A stretch of 50,124 nucleotides of DNA, taken from contig CAMPIM010000009.1 of NCBI GenBank assembly GCA_946886365.1, positions 1 through 50,124 on the forward strand, in the 5' to 3' direction. Positions within the stretch are counted from its first letter, which is position 1; every line of letters starts with the position of its first letter. The position numbers were made by a program, and so were the translations under genes. Positions 38,131-46,650 of this stretch are shown in pieces. This DNA is from an uncultured Novosphingobium sp. (GTDB taxonomy: Bacteria > Pseudomonadota > Alphaproteobacteria > Sphingomonadales > Sphingomonadaceae). The notes beneath the pieces are model-generated. The model was not told where the DNA came from, did not search any database, and saw nothing but the letters and a program-made list of their open reading frames with translations.

Positions 38131-38565
38131 ATGTCCTATAGCGATAGGATGTTCGACAGATGGTTTTATATAAGCACAAGTCGGTTAGAGCCCCTGCAGG
38201 CCGATGATCATGTGCGAGAGATCGTTAACAGCTCGATACCGCGAAACCGGTCTTTAGGCGTGACAGGGGCGCTTATGTTCACCGGGCAGCGCTTCTCGCA
38301 ATATCTTGAAGGTTCGCCGGCTGCCATCGCCGAACTTAAACAAAGCATCCTTCGAGATTCCCGTCACGAGGATGTTCGAACGCTTGCCGCTGGACCTTAT
38401 GAGGTTCGACGATTTCTGACCTGGACTCTCGCATATGCAGGCCCCTCGCGTTTCATGGCTTCCAAGGTGGAATGCGCGCTGAACGATGCACTTCAAGGCG
38501 ATGTCGATAATATTGAAATGTTGGCCGAGATGCTCGCGGGGCTCGCAGTCGAGGGACATGGCTGA
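38131..38565 (+). CDS. BLUF-domain blue-light sensor protein
   Basis: A 144-residue protein with a BLUF domain: Tyr13 (WFYIST), Asn39 (RNRSLGVTGALMF) and Gln57 (RFSQYLEGS) match the flavin-contacting Tyr, Asn and Gln of BLUF photoreceptors. There is no effector domain, only a short helical tail. ATG 38149 would also be possible. It lies beside a PilZ gene, a degenerate response regulator and, further away, a GGDEF remnant, all cyclic di-GMP or signalling types. Confidence 0.85.
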   Translation: MSYSDRMFDRWFYISTSRLEPLQADDHVREIVNSSIPRNRSLGVTGALMFTGQRFSQYLEGSPAAIAELKQSILRDSRHEDVRTLAAGPYEVRRFLTWTLAYAGPSRFMASKVECALNDALQGDVDNIEMLAEMLAGLAVEGHG

Positions 38566-38593
38566 TCCGGGCCAAGACGGGAGGTGCTACATA

Positions 38594-39730
38594 TTAGTTC
38601 ACCCCAATCGGATCGGCGGTACCGTCAGGGTCCCGAGTAGCTTGGCCTCCCGCCGCTGGTGGAGTCCCACCATGAAGGAGCAATATTCCCGCGAGATGCG
38701 GCGCGGCCATCGATGTGCCGGAGAGGGTCGCATAAGTTCCGTTTTTATAGGTGGACAGGACTGAACTGCCGGGCTCGGCATAATCGATCGGCGGATTGCC
38801 CCAGTTGGAGTAGCGCGCGAAAACGCCCTTACTGTCGATAGCCGAGACGGTATAGATGCGTTCGCATCCCGCTTCGGCGCAACCTGCGCGCGCGGGCGAA
38901 TAGTTGCCTGCATTCGCAGAACTGTTGCCCGCGGCAATAGCAATATAAAATCCGGACTTCGCCGCGTTCACTACCGCCTGATCAAGTGTAGCCAGCGGAT
39001 CCGTGATAAGGCTGAGGTTTATCACGTCCCCTGGTGCGCCGTTAGTGATGACATGGTCAATACCCGCGATTACATCGCTGTCAGATCCATTGCCATATTG
39101 ATCGAGCACGCGAACAGACACTAGGCGCGCACCCGCCGCAACACCAACCACGCCGAAGCTGTTATTGATGGCTCCGATAATCCCCGCAACATGAGTGCCG
39201 TGGCCATTGGGATCATTGGCAACCGCTCCGCCGGCTATGAAGTCGACGTTTCCGGTGCCGGAAACATTGAGATCAGGATGGTTGCGATCGATGCCGGTGT
39301 CGATGATCCAGGCGGTACCACTGGAGTTTGCCCCGCCGCCCACTCGCTTGACGCCCCAAGGCATGGTTTGGGACGCAGCACCCCCACCCGGAGGACCTCC
39401 GCGTGTGCTGATCTCGCCGACCAGGGTCGGAGGAATGGACGCGACACGATCTTGAGTGCAGCCGCTGATCAGCCGATTCTTCGCCAGCAACTTCTGCACC
39501 GCTGCCGCCGGCATATGAGCAGAAAAGCCGTTCAACGCACGGCTGTAAACATGTTTGATGCGGCCACCGACTGCCGCAACAGATATGCGGGCCTCTGACC
39601 CAGAACTGATCGGTCCAGGCGTAAAGGTGCATATGTAACTGTTAGGGATTGGATCCCCTGCCTTCGCCAGTCCGGTCGCTGGAGCTGATAGCAGCGCGAT
39701 GGCGCTGATGACGGAGACCTTCCTGGGCAT
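38594..39730 (-). CDS. S8-family subtilisin-like protease, secreted
   Basis: A 378-residue serine protease. After a signal peptide (about residues 1-22, ending GLAKA), an I9-like propeptide (YICTFTPGPISSG, ALNGFSAHMPAAAVQ) precedes the catalytic domain. The triad is Asp in WIIDTGIDRNHPDL, His in GHGTHVAGIIG and Ser in SGTSMAAPHLAGI, with the oxyanion Asn in AAGNSSANAG. Start ATG 39730 is chosen for the signal peptide; the longer upstream frame has no support. Confidence 0.9.
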   Translation of the reverse strand: MPRKVSVISAIALLSAPATGLAKAGDPIPNSYICTFTPGPISSGSEARISVAAVGGRIKHVYSRALNGFSAHMPAAAVQKLLAKNRLISGCTQDRVASIPPTLVGEISTRGGPPGGGAASQTMPWGVKRVGGGANSSGTAWIIDTGIDRNHPDLNVSGTGNVDFIAGGAVANDPNGHGTHVAGIIGAINNSFGVVGVAAGARLVSVRVLDQYGNGSDSDVIAGIDHVITNGAPGDVINLSLITDPLATLDQAVVNAAKSGFYIAIAAGNSSANAGNYSPARAGCAEAGCERIYTVSAIDSKGVFARYSNWGNPPIDYAEPGSSVLSTYKNGTYATLSGTSMAAPHLAGILLLHGGTPPAAGGQATRDPDGTADPIGVN

Positions 39731-40287
39731 GACCTGTGTTTCGCTCTCAAGATCTGCTGATGTCCCGATGATATAACAGTCACACACGGGCCACATCCGG
39801 CGGACGGTATAGGCCAAAGGTTTGACTGGGGCGTTGGGGGGTCCCTGCAACAAACGCCCCGCTGATATAAACCAGAAAGCCCGCGTCGGCCTGGACACGG
39901 GCTCCCGGGGGCAAAGCCCTTAACCAGGTCAGTAATGGGCGGGCAAGATCGCCACCATATGCCCTCAGCGATAGTCCGGAATATCGTTGTCCCCCAGATT
40001 GCTTAGGATGTGCGCCCATCCCCGCAATGTTTTTGGAAATCGGGGTGACCGCACCGGGCTTCTTCAAGATGTCGCCATACCGACCTGGAACTCGCAGGTG
40101 ATTGCGGGTCGGGGGGAGCATCAGAATGATTTGAGAGCCTTGGCATGCCGCCAGCGGCAAAAAAGACCTGCCGGTATCTTCCTCGTTAGAATTTGAGGCA
40201 CTGCCTCAACAGGAAACGGCTTAAACCTTTGGGCCGCGGCGGCAATCCGGTTGGGAATTCTTACGATGGGTTCTGCCCATCCCGTAT
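39731..40287. other. Intergenic region between subtilase and MBL gene
   Basis: No recognised gene; a 126-residue minus-strand frame (39780-40160) has no family resemblance. One clear feature is a 17-bp palindrome at 40193-40209 (TTGAGGCA-C-TGCCTCAA), operator-like. Confidence 0.4.
40193..40209. promoter_or_regulatory. 17-bp odd palindrome
   Basis: TTGAGGCACTGCCTCAA is a perfect palindrome around one central base. It lies 79 bases beyond the stop of the MBL gene. Could be a repressor site for an unmapped transcript. Confidence 0.4.
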
Positions 40288-41319
40288 TTACGAAGCTAGC
40301 CACCACCGAATGCCTGCGCTGTCGTGTTCCTCCGTCACGAGCTTGCGGGTTCGTAAGCATGCGCGATGGGCCAGGCTCTCCCCTGTGGCGAGGCCCAGAA
40401 GTCCCTTATGTATCTCTCGCTTGAACAGGGCCGGGAAAACGTCGATCGCTCTTTTGGGTGTCGCGAGGAGGGCAAGCAATTTTTCCAGGCCGGTTTCATG
40501 CCCTTCGAGGAGAGCGTCAATGCGTGTATGCAGCCCGTAAAATGGCTTGCCATGCGAGGGCAGCACCAGCACATCGTCGGGCACGCGTGCGCGGATCGCC
40601 TTGAGCGTTGTCAGCCAGTCGGTCAGGGGGTCTGCCTCGGGTTCCAGAGGCTGCACCGAAACATTGGAGGAGATTTCCGGCAGCACTTGATCGCCCGAGA
40701 TCAGCAGTTTCGCTGCGGGGCAGTAAAGCAGAGCATGTTCGGGTGAATGACCGCTACCAACAACCACGATCCACTCGCGACTACCGATCAGCAGCCGTTG
40801 AGCATCCTCCAGCGCCTGGAAGCTGTCAGGCAGCGGGTACACCGCTTTACCAAAATCTCCGAAGCGGGCCCGATAATGATCGAGCGCGTCCTCATCCCAA
40901 CCCACTGCCTGGTAAAATTGAATGGCCTCTTCGGGAGCCTCTTGCCCGGTGTAAGAGGTAAGCACGCGGAGAGTGAGATATTCCAGCCGCGTCATCCAGA
41001 GGCGCGCAGGCTGTTTCTGCGCCAGCCAGCCGGCCATGCCGCTATGGTCCGGATGGAGGTGAGTGACGATGATCCGGTGGACGGGGCGGTTGCCTAACGT
41101 TGATGCGAAGGCCCGCCGCCATGCCGCTGCAGTTTCGGTATTCCGTAATCCTGTATCGACGATGGTCCAGCCATCGCCATCTGCCAGTGCCCACAGGTTG
41201 ATCGCTTCAATCTTACCGTCCATCGGCATACGCAACCAGAAGACGCCGTCAGCTACTTCGGTCGCGCTACCGTCGCCAATCTCAGGCAAAGCTAGCGGGG
41301 GATAGAGTAGATCAACCAT
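40288..41319 (-). CDS. Metallo-beta-lactamase-fold hydrolase
   Basis: A 343-residue protein. Metal-binding motif THLHPDHSGMAGW, with VDTGLRN before it, and later GSGHSPEHALLYC, LISGDQVLPEI and LPSHGKPFYGL. It has the layout of glyoxalase II-like MBL-fold hydrolases, including a helical C-terminal extension. Substrate unknown. Start ATG 41319 (MVDLLYPP) preferred over an upstream start. Confidence 0.88.
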   Translation of the reverse strand: MVDLLYPPLALPEIGDGSATEVADGVFWLRMPMDGKIEAINLWALADGDGWTIVDTGLRNTETAAAWRRAFASTLGNRPVHRIIVTHLHPDHSGMAGWLAQKQPARLWMTRLEYLTLRVLTSYTGQEAPEEAIQFYQAVGWDEDALDHYRARFGDFGKAVYPLPDSFQALEDAQRLLIGSREWIVVVGSGHSPEHALLYCPAAKLLISGDQVLPEISSNVSVQPLEPEADPLTDWLTTLKAIRARVPDDVLVLPSHGKPFYGLHTRIDALLEGHETGLEKLLALLATPKRAIDVFPALFKREIHKGLLGLATGESLAHRACLRTRKLVTEEHDSAGIRWWLAS

Positions 41320-41761
41320 AGCGTACCTCGATGTGGCCTTTGCATTTGCACGTGTCCACCGCAACGGCAAGGGCGTTGGCGAAGGAGAGGCGTTTGACAC
41401 CGGAAGGTTGTAACGGGCCGTTGTTGAGAGGCGAGCGCTTAAGGCTGCTCCTCTGGACTAGAGCCGGGGGAATCTTGGACGAAGCGCTGGGCGCTTTGGC
41501 TTGGCTTACCTCACCAAAGCCGCGTTCGATGCGACCCACGCTGCTTTCCTGCTATCGCCATGAACAAAAAAATGGCCGGTCAATTGACCGGCCTATTAAG
41601 TTTTAGGAGAGGATGCCTGAAAGGCAGGTCCCCTCTGTCATCGCTCGACCCCGGCCGCAAATGCATCCACTAGAGAGGCGAATGCGTTTTGTGCAACCGT
41701 ATTGATCGTGCCGACGGCCAGGCCATTGCGTGGCAAGAGCGTCGGCGGCATAGGCGGCGCC
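41320..41761. other. Intergenic region with a 20-bp palindrome
   Basis: No convincing gene; a 91-residue plus-strand frame (41331-41606) runs through the palindrome below and is probably not real. The palindrome at 41574-41593 is the only clear feature. Confidence 0.4.
41574..41593 (-). terminator. 20-bp perfect palindrome with T-run, likely terminator
   Basis: GGCCGGTCAATTGACCGGCC is fully palindromic. On the minus strand ATTTTTTTG follows it, so it fits a rho-independent terminator for minus-strand transcripts. On the plus strand TATTAAGTTTTAGG follows, a weaker tract. Confidence 0.6.
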
Positions 41762-41935
41762 ATGGACGCCAAAACCAACGCCACGATTCTGCGCGTGATA
41801 GAGCGCGCGCCCCTTTGGTTGCGTCATGATCTGGAAGCGAAGGATGCCGCTGTTCGCCGCCGTGCAGAAGAGACACTGGCTGCGATGATCGCTGACGGCC
41901 TCGCCAATGAAGGCGACGCTCATACAGAAGACTAG
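41762..41935 (+). CDS. Small DUF6771-like protein
   Basis: A 57-residue protein (LRVIERAPLWLRHDL, then RRRAEETLAAMIADGLANE). It resembles DUF6771, a small helical family of sphingomonads, of unknown function. Recognition is moderate; a longer frame on the opposite strand is less protein-like. Confidence 0.55.
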   Translation: MDAKTNATILRVIERAPLWLRHDLEAKDAAVRRRAEETLAAMIADGLANEGDAHTED

Positions 41936-41991
41936 CGCTGAGCTATGCTCGCGTTGCGGCCACAACAAGTGGATGCTGAAGAATCAAGAAT

Positions 41992-42171
41992 TTAGTGCAT
42001 CACCGCGGGAGGGCGCAGCGCTGCCAGAGCACGGACCTGACTGCGGGCATTGAACTCATCGCTGACGCAGATCGCTTCAGCATGGCTACTGCGGATCATA
42101 TCATTTAATGCATGATGCGTGTCGTGCTTCGCGGGCGGCAACAAACAGTCGGCGTCGTTTGACGTTCTCAT
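41992..42171 (-). CDS. Small hypothetical protein, 59 residues
   Basis: ATG 42171 has a good AGGAG ribosome site (CAGGAGAGCAAGA). The body is SSHAEAICVSDEFNARSQVR, then ALAALRPPAVMH. No family recognised. Confidence 0.45.
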   Translation of the reverse strand: MRTSNDADCLLPPAKHDTHHALNDMIRSSHAEAICVSDEFNARSQVRALAALRPPAVMH

Positions 42172-42350
42172 TCTTGCTCTCCTGTAGAGTCGTTGGGCGG
42201 GGATCATAGTGCGGCTGCCGTCTGTGGCAAACCGCATTAGGCATCGGCACGTGCGCGATGTCCTGCCCCCCTATGTCGTCGGCAGTAATCCGCAATTTCA
42301 GGTGCGAAGGAAGCGTTGAAGGCCGATAAAGGCTTTCCCTGATCTGGGCG

Positions 42351-42387
42351 CCCCGCCTTCTCCTCTTGGAAGGCGGGGTTTTTATTT
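42351..42387 (+). terminator. Rho-independent terminator
   Basis: CCCCGCCTT pairs with AAGGCGGGG (9-bp stem, 10-base loop), followed by TTTTTATTT. A textbook plus-strand terminator. No annotated plus-strand gene ends directly before it; the nearest, at 41762-41935, is 400 bases away, so a small transcript may be missing. Confidence 0.75.
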
Positions 42388-42496
42388 AACAGCTGATGGT
42401 GGTGGCGACACGCATGCGCCCTCGGCATGCGTTCGCATAGACTGGCCGAACGGCACCGACGTTGTTAACGTGAACAGCCGATTGGCAGTGGCAGGT

Positions 42497-42509
42497 GTGT
42501 CACTTTACC
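42497..42509. repeat. 13-bp inverted repeat flanking hup, left copy
   Basis: GTGTCACTTTACC, exact reverse complement of 42934-42946. A further partner (AAGTGACA) lies at 42518-42526, making a local 28-bp imperfect palindrome. Confidence 0.7.
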
Positions 42510-42571
42510 GGGTGATGAAGTGACATATGGCCGTGGGGAAGGCGCCCAGCAATGTGGACGCCCCTTTTGGC

Positions 42572-42847
42572 TTAGCCGTTCAGCTGATCTTTGACCGCCT
42601 TTGCAGGGGTGAAGGTCAGCTTCCTGGAAGCAGCGATCTGGATCGTCTGACCATTTGCCGGATTGCGGCCTTCGCGGGCAGGGGAATCCTTGACCTTGAA
42701 CTTGCCAAAGCCGTTGAGGCTGACCTCATTGCCATTGGCAGCGGCATTGGCGATCGCGGTGAAGACAGCGTCAACATATTTGCGCGCATCATTTTTGGTG
42801 ATGCCCTGTTCGGCTGCAACGGCTTCGGCAAGTGCGCTATTGTTCAT
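42572..42847 (-). CDS. hup: HU-family nucleoid protein
   Basis: A 91-residue HU. Signatures: MNNSALAEAVAAEQGITKND, VFTAIANAAANGNEVSLNG, then FGKFKVKDSPAREGRNPANG (arm) and LTFTPAKAVKDQL. Plasmid-borne HU. Flanked on both sides by copies of GTGTCACTTTACC in opposite orientation. Confidence 0.93.
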   Translation of the reverse strand: MNNSALAEAVAAEQGITKNDARKYVDAVFTAIANAAANGNEVSLNGFGKFKVKDSPAREGRNPANGQTIQIAASRKLTFTPAKAVKDQLNG

Positions 42848-42933
42848 GATGATGCTCTCTCAAGAAATGGAGTGCTTTGTGTATCGGCTTTTGCGCTCGC
42901 GGCAATGCGTTTCCCCGTGCGGAACGGCCTCTA

Positions 42934-42946
42934 GGTAAAGTGACAC
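42934..42946. repeat. 13-bp inverted repeat flanking hup, right copy
   Basis: GGTAAAGTGACAC. It lies 87 bases upstream of the hup start and 71 bases upstream of the divergent gene at 43017, so it is placed to control both. Confidence 0.7.
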
Positions 42947-43016
42947 ATGCGTTTTTTGTGCATGGGGAGAGGGGGAGGGGGATTCACAGCGAGTCAGCTT
43001 GTGCTAGATTCATCTT

Positions 43017-43553
43017 ATGTTCCACCAACCCGACCTCTTCGATCAGTGCGATCCGGTCTCAAGTCTTGGATCCTTGCCTGATCTCATCGACCGCATATCG
43101 CAGGTCTCAAAGCGGCCGCGTTACGCGTTCATGGTCCTCAATTTGATCCATAAGGCCGCTGGCGCTGGCGACAGCCTCGGCCCCTATGTGCGCTATGAAG
43201 GCGCACTGCTGCCGGTGCGGGATTGGCTTTGCCGCGCCCTCATTCCCCTGGCGCAGCGTGACGGCCGCCGTCGCGCGTTGATCGATGCTGCGCGCGCCGA
43301 CCTGATAGCGAGCGGCAAACTGCCGGAGGACCCCGCCGCAGCGCAGATGCTGATCGAGCAAGAAGCCCAGGCACGCATTCTGCGATCCGGACGGACCAGC
43401 ATCAGTCGCGCAGCCTCCGATCTTGTGCGCGCGGGCCTGCTCCGGCGGCACTATAAGGGCTTCCGGGTCGATCATGCCAACCGCGGCGCCCAGCGCGAGG
43501 CCGTCTACACGATTACAGCGGACGCCAAGCGCGCGCTGGGACGCCTGCATTAG
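43017..43553 (+). CDS. Unknown protein with winged-helix-like C-terminus
   Basis: A 178-residue protein (VSKRPRYAFMVLNLIHKAAG, VRYEGALLPVRDWLCRALIP). The end, SISRAASDLVRAGLLRRHYK, then VYTITADAKRALG, looks like a winged helix-turn-helix. It could be a regulator or a replication-type protein, but neither can be shown. Starts at ATG 43017, divergent from hup. Confidence 0.65.
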   Translation: MFHQPDLFDQCDPVSSLGSLPDLIDRISQVSKRPRYAFMVLNLIHKAAGAGDSLGPYVRYEGALLPVRDWLCRALIPLAQRDGRRRALIDAARADLIASGKLPEDPAAAQMLIEQEAQARILRSGRTSISRAASDLVRAGLLRRHYKGFRVDHANRGAQREAVYTITADAKRALGRLH

Positions 43554-43572
43554 TCGTGCTGCAGAAAATCAC

Positions 43573-44043
43573 TCACTCGTCAGGGGGCAGATAATCTGTC
43601 CAGAAGCCTGAGTCTGGATCAGCGTCCTCCCTATAGCGCTCTTCGCCAGTAAGGACTTTATCTGGCGCAGGGGAGGGGAGACGCGGGATGCCGCCATCGA
43701 GGTGCACCCGGATCACCGCCCCGTCGGCTGTGGCCGACTGGAAGATTGGCCTGACATCCTGTCCTTGCCGGATCTTCGCCCCGATCCATCCGCATCGCTC
43801 GGCTGACAGATGGCCAAGCTGTATGCCGCGGAAGGAGAAAACCGCAACGGCTGAAGGATCTGCCTTGTTGTTGGGCTCAAGAACGAGCGAAATGGGATCG
43901 CCAGGATTGAGCATGCGGATCTCGAACTGACGGTTGGAGCCATCGCTATTTGGATGGAGCGCGCCCACGACAGCGAGGCTCAATTCTTGAGGCATTGGTG
44001 ATTGCTGAACTGTAGTTGTGTGTAGGCCGTGCTGATCGGTCAT
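43573..44043 (-). CDS. HIRAN-domain protein
   Basis: A 156-residue protein with a HIRAN domain: LAVVGALHPNSDGSNRQFEI, RMLNPGDPISLVLEPNNKAD, AVAVFSFRGIQLGHLSAERC. HIRAN domains bind 3' DNA ends or damaged DNA. It has no helicase domain, so it is a stand-alone version, followed by an acidic tail. ATG 44043 preferred over ATG 44058. Confidence 0.82.
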   Translation of the reverse strand: MTDQHGLHTTTVQQSPMPQELSLAVVGALHPNSDGSNRQFEIRMLNPGDPISLVLEPNNKADPSAVAVFSFRGIQLGHLSAERCGWIGAKIRQGQDVRPIFQSATADGAVIRVHLDGGIPRLPSPAPDKVLTGEERYREDADPDSGFWTDYLPPDE

Positions 44044-44084
44044 TGCCCAGTTCCGCAATGACGGAACTGGGCTGACACTTGCGC

Positions 44085-44912
44085 TTAGCGCGCGGCGGGC
44101 GCTGCGTTCACCGACGCCGCAGCAGCGTCGATTGACTTAGCTTCCTTTGATTTTGTCGCAGGCTTCGGTGCCGCCTTCGGCTTTGCCACTTCCGCTTTCG
44201 GCGCAGCAGCCTTTATCGACTTGGCCTTGGAAGCGCCGCTGCGGTCCGCATCAGCTTTCATTGCGCTGGGCGCTGGTTTTTCTTTGGCCGAGAAGATCGA
44301 CAGCCGCTTGCGCGGTTGTGCCTTGACCTCTGCTTTGTTGCTCTTGGCGCTGACGTTTGCCTTTGGAGTGGGAGCGGCTTCCGCCTTGGCCGCTGCAGGC
44401 CTTTTGGCTGCCTTCGGCGCGTCGGCGTTAGCAGGAGTTGGAGCAACGATGGCTTTGGCGGCAGGTGCTGGACGGGCGGGGGAGGGGGCTGTGGCAGTTG
44501 CGGGCCCAGCTGCTGTCTTCCTGCCCAGGCCCAGTCGCTCGGCGACCGCGCGGCGCGCGTCGGAATAATTGGGTGCAACCAGGGGATAGGATTTGGGCAG
44601 TTTGTAGCGCTCGCGATATTGCTCAGGGGTCAAGCCATTGGTTGCAAGATGCCGCTTTAGCGTCTTGTAGGGCTTACCATCAATCAGGCTGATGATGTGA
44701 TCAGGCGATGCGATGCTCTTGCGAACGGACACGGCCGGAACATGGTCCGGCGCAACGTCTCGAGCGGGCGCAGCGAGGTCTTCGGTCAAAGCGGCGCGCG
44801 TGGTCTTGATCAGCTCAGCGAGGCTCTCGCTTGGAACCGAATTTTTAGAAACGAACGCGCTCAGCAGTTGAACGGTAAGCGCAGTGATGTCGGTGTTGTT
44901 CTCGTCAGCCAT
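44085..44912 (-). CDS. MucR/Ros-family regulator with histone-H1-like tail
   Basis: A 275-residue protein from ATG 44912. Residues about 1-140 are MucR: ITALTVQLLSAFVSKNSVPS, then SIASPDHIISLIDGKPYKTL, KRHLATNGLTPEQYRERYKL. In MucR the second block has Cys and His zinc ligands; here Ile-Ser-Leu replaces Ile-Cys-Leu and Asn replaces the last His, so the zinc site is lost. From about 150 to the end it is a Lys/Ala/Pro repeat tail like histone H1. No other domain. MucR proteins repress and organise AT-rich DNA. Confidence 0.85.
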   Translation of the reverse strand: MADENNTDITALTVQLLSAFVSKNSVPSESLAELIKTTRAALTEDLAAPARDVAPDHVPAVSVRKSIASPDHIISLIDGKPYKTLKRHLATNGLTPEQYRERYKLPKSYPLVAPNYSDARRAVAERLGLGRKTAAGPATATAPSPARPAPAAKAIVAPTPANADAPKAAKRPAAAKAEAAPTPKANVSAKSNKAEVKAQPRKRLSIFSAKEKPAPSAMKADADRSGASKAKSIKAAAPKAEVAKPKAAPKPATKSKEAKSIDAAAASVNAAPAAR

Positions 44913-45296
44913 GAGGATTGACCCGCCTGTTGTGGTGATGGCGCTCTTCTGCACGCAGGACATAAGAAAGTAAATGTCATCATGTATGAGACGGGCCGTG
45001 AAGGCTTCTGGCGCCTGATGCTGAAGCGAATTCAACCTGAATTTTGACTGCCGGTGAGACTTGGTTTGGCTAGGGTCGATATCTCTACTGACAACTGCCC
45101 ATGTTCAGCTCATATGGTTTGGGCGGGGCGGCTAGGAAATGTTGAACATCGTTCCTCGTTGACCCAGCGGTGGATGCTGCCCGCGATAGCAAATCAAATT
45201 GTAACGGCACTCTTGATCTGGGAAGCAAAGTTCTTGGACGCAGCTCTGTCACGATTTATGCAAATGGTAAAAGAAGCGCAGCCGTCCACGGTCCTA
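44913..45296. other. Region between mucR-like gene and dgt
   Basis: Probably the long promoter region of the mucR-like gene. No gene supported; plus-strand frames here are shadows of dgt. Confidence 0.4.
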
Positions 45297-46643
45297 TCAG
45301 AGGCGATCGAATACCGAACCCATGCGTGGCGAGAACAGTCGCTCATAGGTTTTCAAAAGATGCGTATCGGTCATCGCTGCGACATAGTCGCAGATCACGC
45401 GGAGATCGCCACCCGCCGCTTCGAACTTTGCAAATTCTTCGCGTGGAAGCAGGCGGCCAGGATCCGCCTCCATCGCCTCGAAGACGGCGACGACCATGGC
45501 TTGGCCCTTGAACTCGAGATGCTGGACCGCTGGTGACGCGATGACCTCCCGCACGACGAAGCTTTGGAGATGATCGAGCAGTTCGCGTTGGGGCGATGCC
45601 ACGCGCACGCTCCAGCGCAGCAGCGGTTCGGCAAACTGTTCCCTTTCGACAAACTCCACTGCTGTGAGGAAATGATGGACGAGGCGGCCAATGAACCGCT
45701 TGCGCGAAGCGGGCCCGCTGAACAGGCCATCGACAAGCTGACCGAAAACATCGTTTGCGCTCTCGCCCGGATACTTGGCCTTTAGCGCGTCGAGAAATGC
45801 CGTGCACTTGTCGTGCAGTGCAGCGGCAAAGGCGTCCTTGGTGACGAGATCGAGCGCGATCGCGTCCTCAAGATCATGCACGCCATAGGCGATGTCGTCG
45901 GCAGCATCCATGATCGAGCAATCCAGCGCCTTGTAGAGCGGCTTGCCATGTTTGCCGTGCTGCGGCGCGAAGGTTTGAAAGATATCCCGGTCACTGACGG
46001 AAAGTGGGGCCAGGATCCAGTCAACAACATCCTGCTCGCTGTCGAGATAACATTTAGGCGGCTTGCTGAGGCGCCCGTCCAGGATCTTGATGGTGGTCGG
46101 GCCGCTGAGCAGCGCGGGGACGAGCTGGGGATGGGCGACGCGGCTGTAAGCGACAGGGTATTTCAGCACCCCAAACATGGTCCGGCGCGAGAGGTTGGCG
46201 CCCGCCTGCGCCGAGAAGTTTTCGAGACGAGCGAGGATCCGCAGCGTCTGACCATTGCCTTCGAAACCACCCTTCTGCCGCATGCAGTAATTAAGCGCTA
46301 TTTCGCCACCATGTCCGAAGGGCGGGTGGCCAAAGTCATGCGTGCAGCCGATCGAGTGGATCGTGCCGCGATCAGGCAGTAGCGGGGTTGCCGGATGAGA
46401 GGGGTAGGACTTTTCAAGTTGGCGGGCGATGCCGCCTGCGATTTGCGCAACTTCGAGCGAGTGCGTGAGGCGCGTACGATAAAAGTCGCTGTCACCCAGG
46501 TTGAGGATCTGGGTCTTGCCCTGCAATCGGCGGAACGAGGCGGAATGGATCACGCGCGCATAGTCAACGTCACCATCGTCGCGGGCATCTTCGCTCTGGG
46601 GCGTCCAGCCTTCGCGGCGTGCCGACCAGGACCCAGGCTCCAT
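45297..46643 (-). CDS. dgt: dGTPase-like dNTP triphosphohydrolase (HD domain)
   Basis: A 448-residue HD-domain protein. Motifs: FRRLQGKTQIL, RLTHSLEVAQIAGG, CTHDFGHPPFGHGGE (HD), GGFEGNGQTLRIL, SIMDAADDIAYGVHDLEDAI. The family hydrolyses dNTPs to nucleoside and triphosphate; several members act against phage by depleting dNTPs. ATG 46643 follows the vapC stop by seven bases, so it is probably co-transcribed with vapBC. Confidence 0.88.
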   Translation of the reverse strand: MEPGSWSARREGWTPQSEDARDDGDVDYARVIHSASFRRLQGKTQILNLGDSDFYRTRLTHSLEVAQIAGGIARQLEKSYPSHPATPLLPDRGTIHSIGCTHDFGHPPFGHGGEIALNYCMRQKGGFEGNGQTLRILARLENFSAQAGANLSRRTMFGVLKYPVAYSRVAHPQLVPALLSGPTTIKILDGRLSKPPKCYLDSEQDVVDWILAPLSVSDRDIFQTFAPQHGKHGKPLYKALDCSIMDAADDIAYGVHDLEDAIALDLVTKDAFAAALHDKCTAFLDALKAKYPGESANDVFGQLVDGLFSGPASRKRFIGRLVHHFLTAVEFVEREQFAEPLLRWSVRVASPQRELLDHLQSFVVREVIASPAVQHLEFKGQAMVVAVFEAMEADPGRLLPREEFAKFEAAGGDLRVICDYVAAMTDTHLLKTYERLFSPRMGSVFDRL

Positions 46644-46650
46644 CACGAGG

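Larger units (their letters stand above)
42172..42571. other. Intergenic region with terminator and inverted repeat copy
   Basis: No supported gene. It holds the terminator at 42351-42387 and the first copy of the HU-flanking repeat at 42497-42509, plus a local repeat TGTCACTT...AAGTGACA (42498-42526). Confidence 0.4.

Noticed and set aside
39780..40160. Minus-strand open frame of 126 residues
   Set aside because: No recognisable domain and no good ribosome site; treated as intergenic.
41331..41606. Plus-strand open frame of 91 residues
   Set aside because: Runs through a perfect 20-bp palindrome with T-run; no family features, no ribosome site.
42405..42440. CRISPR array or tRNA genes anywhere in the window
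   Set aside because: No regularly spaced repeats or tRNA-like folds were noticed on reading both strands; the only repeats are the pairs listed.
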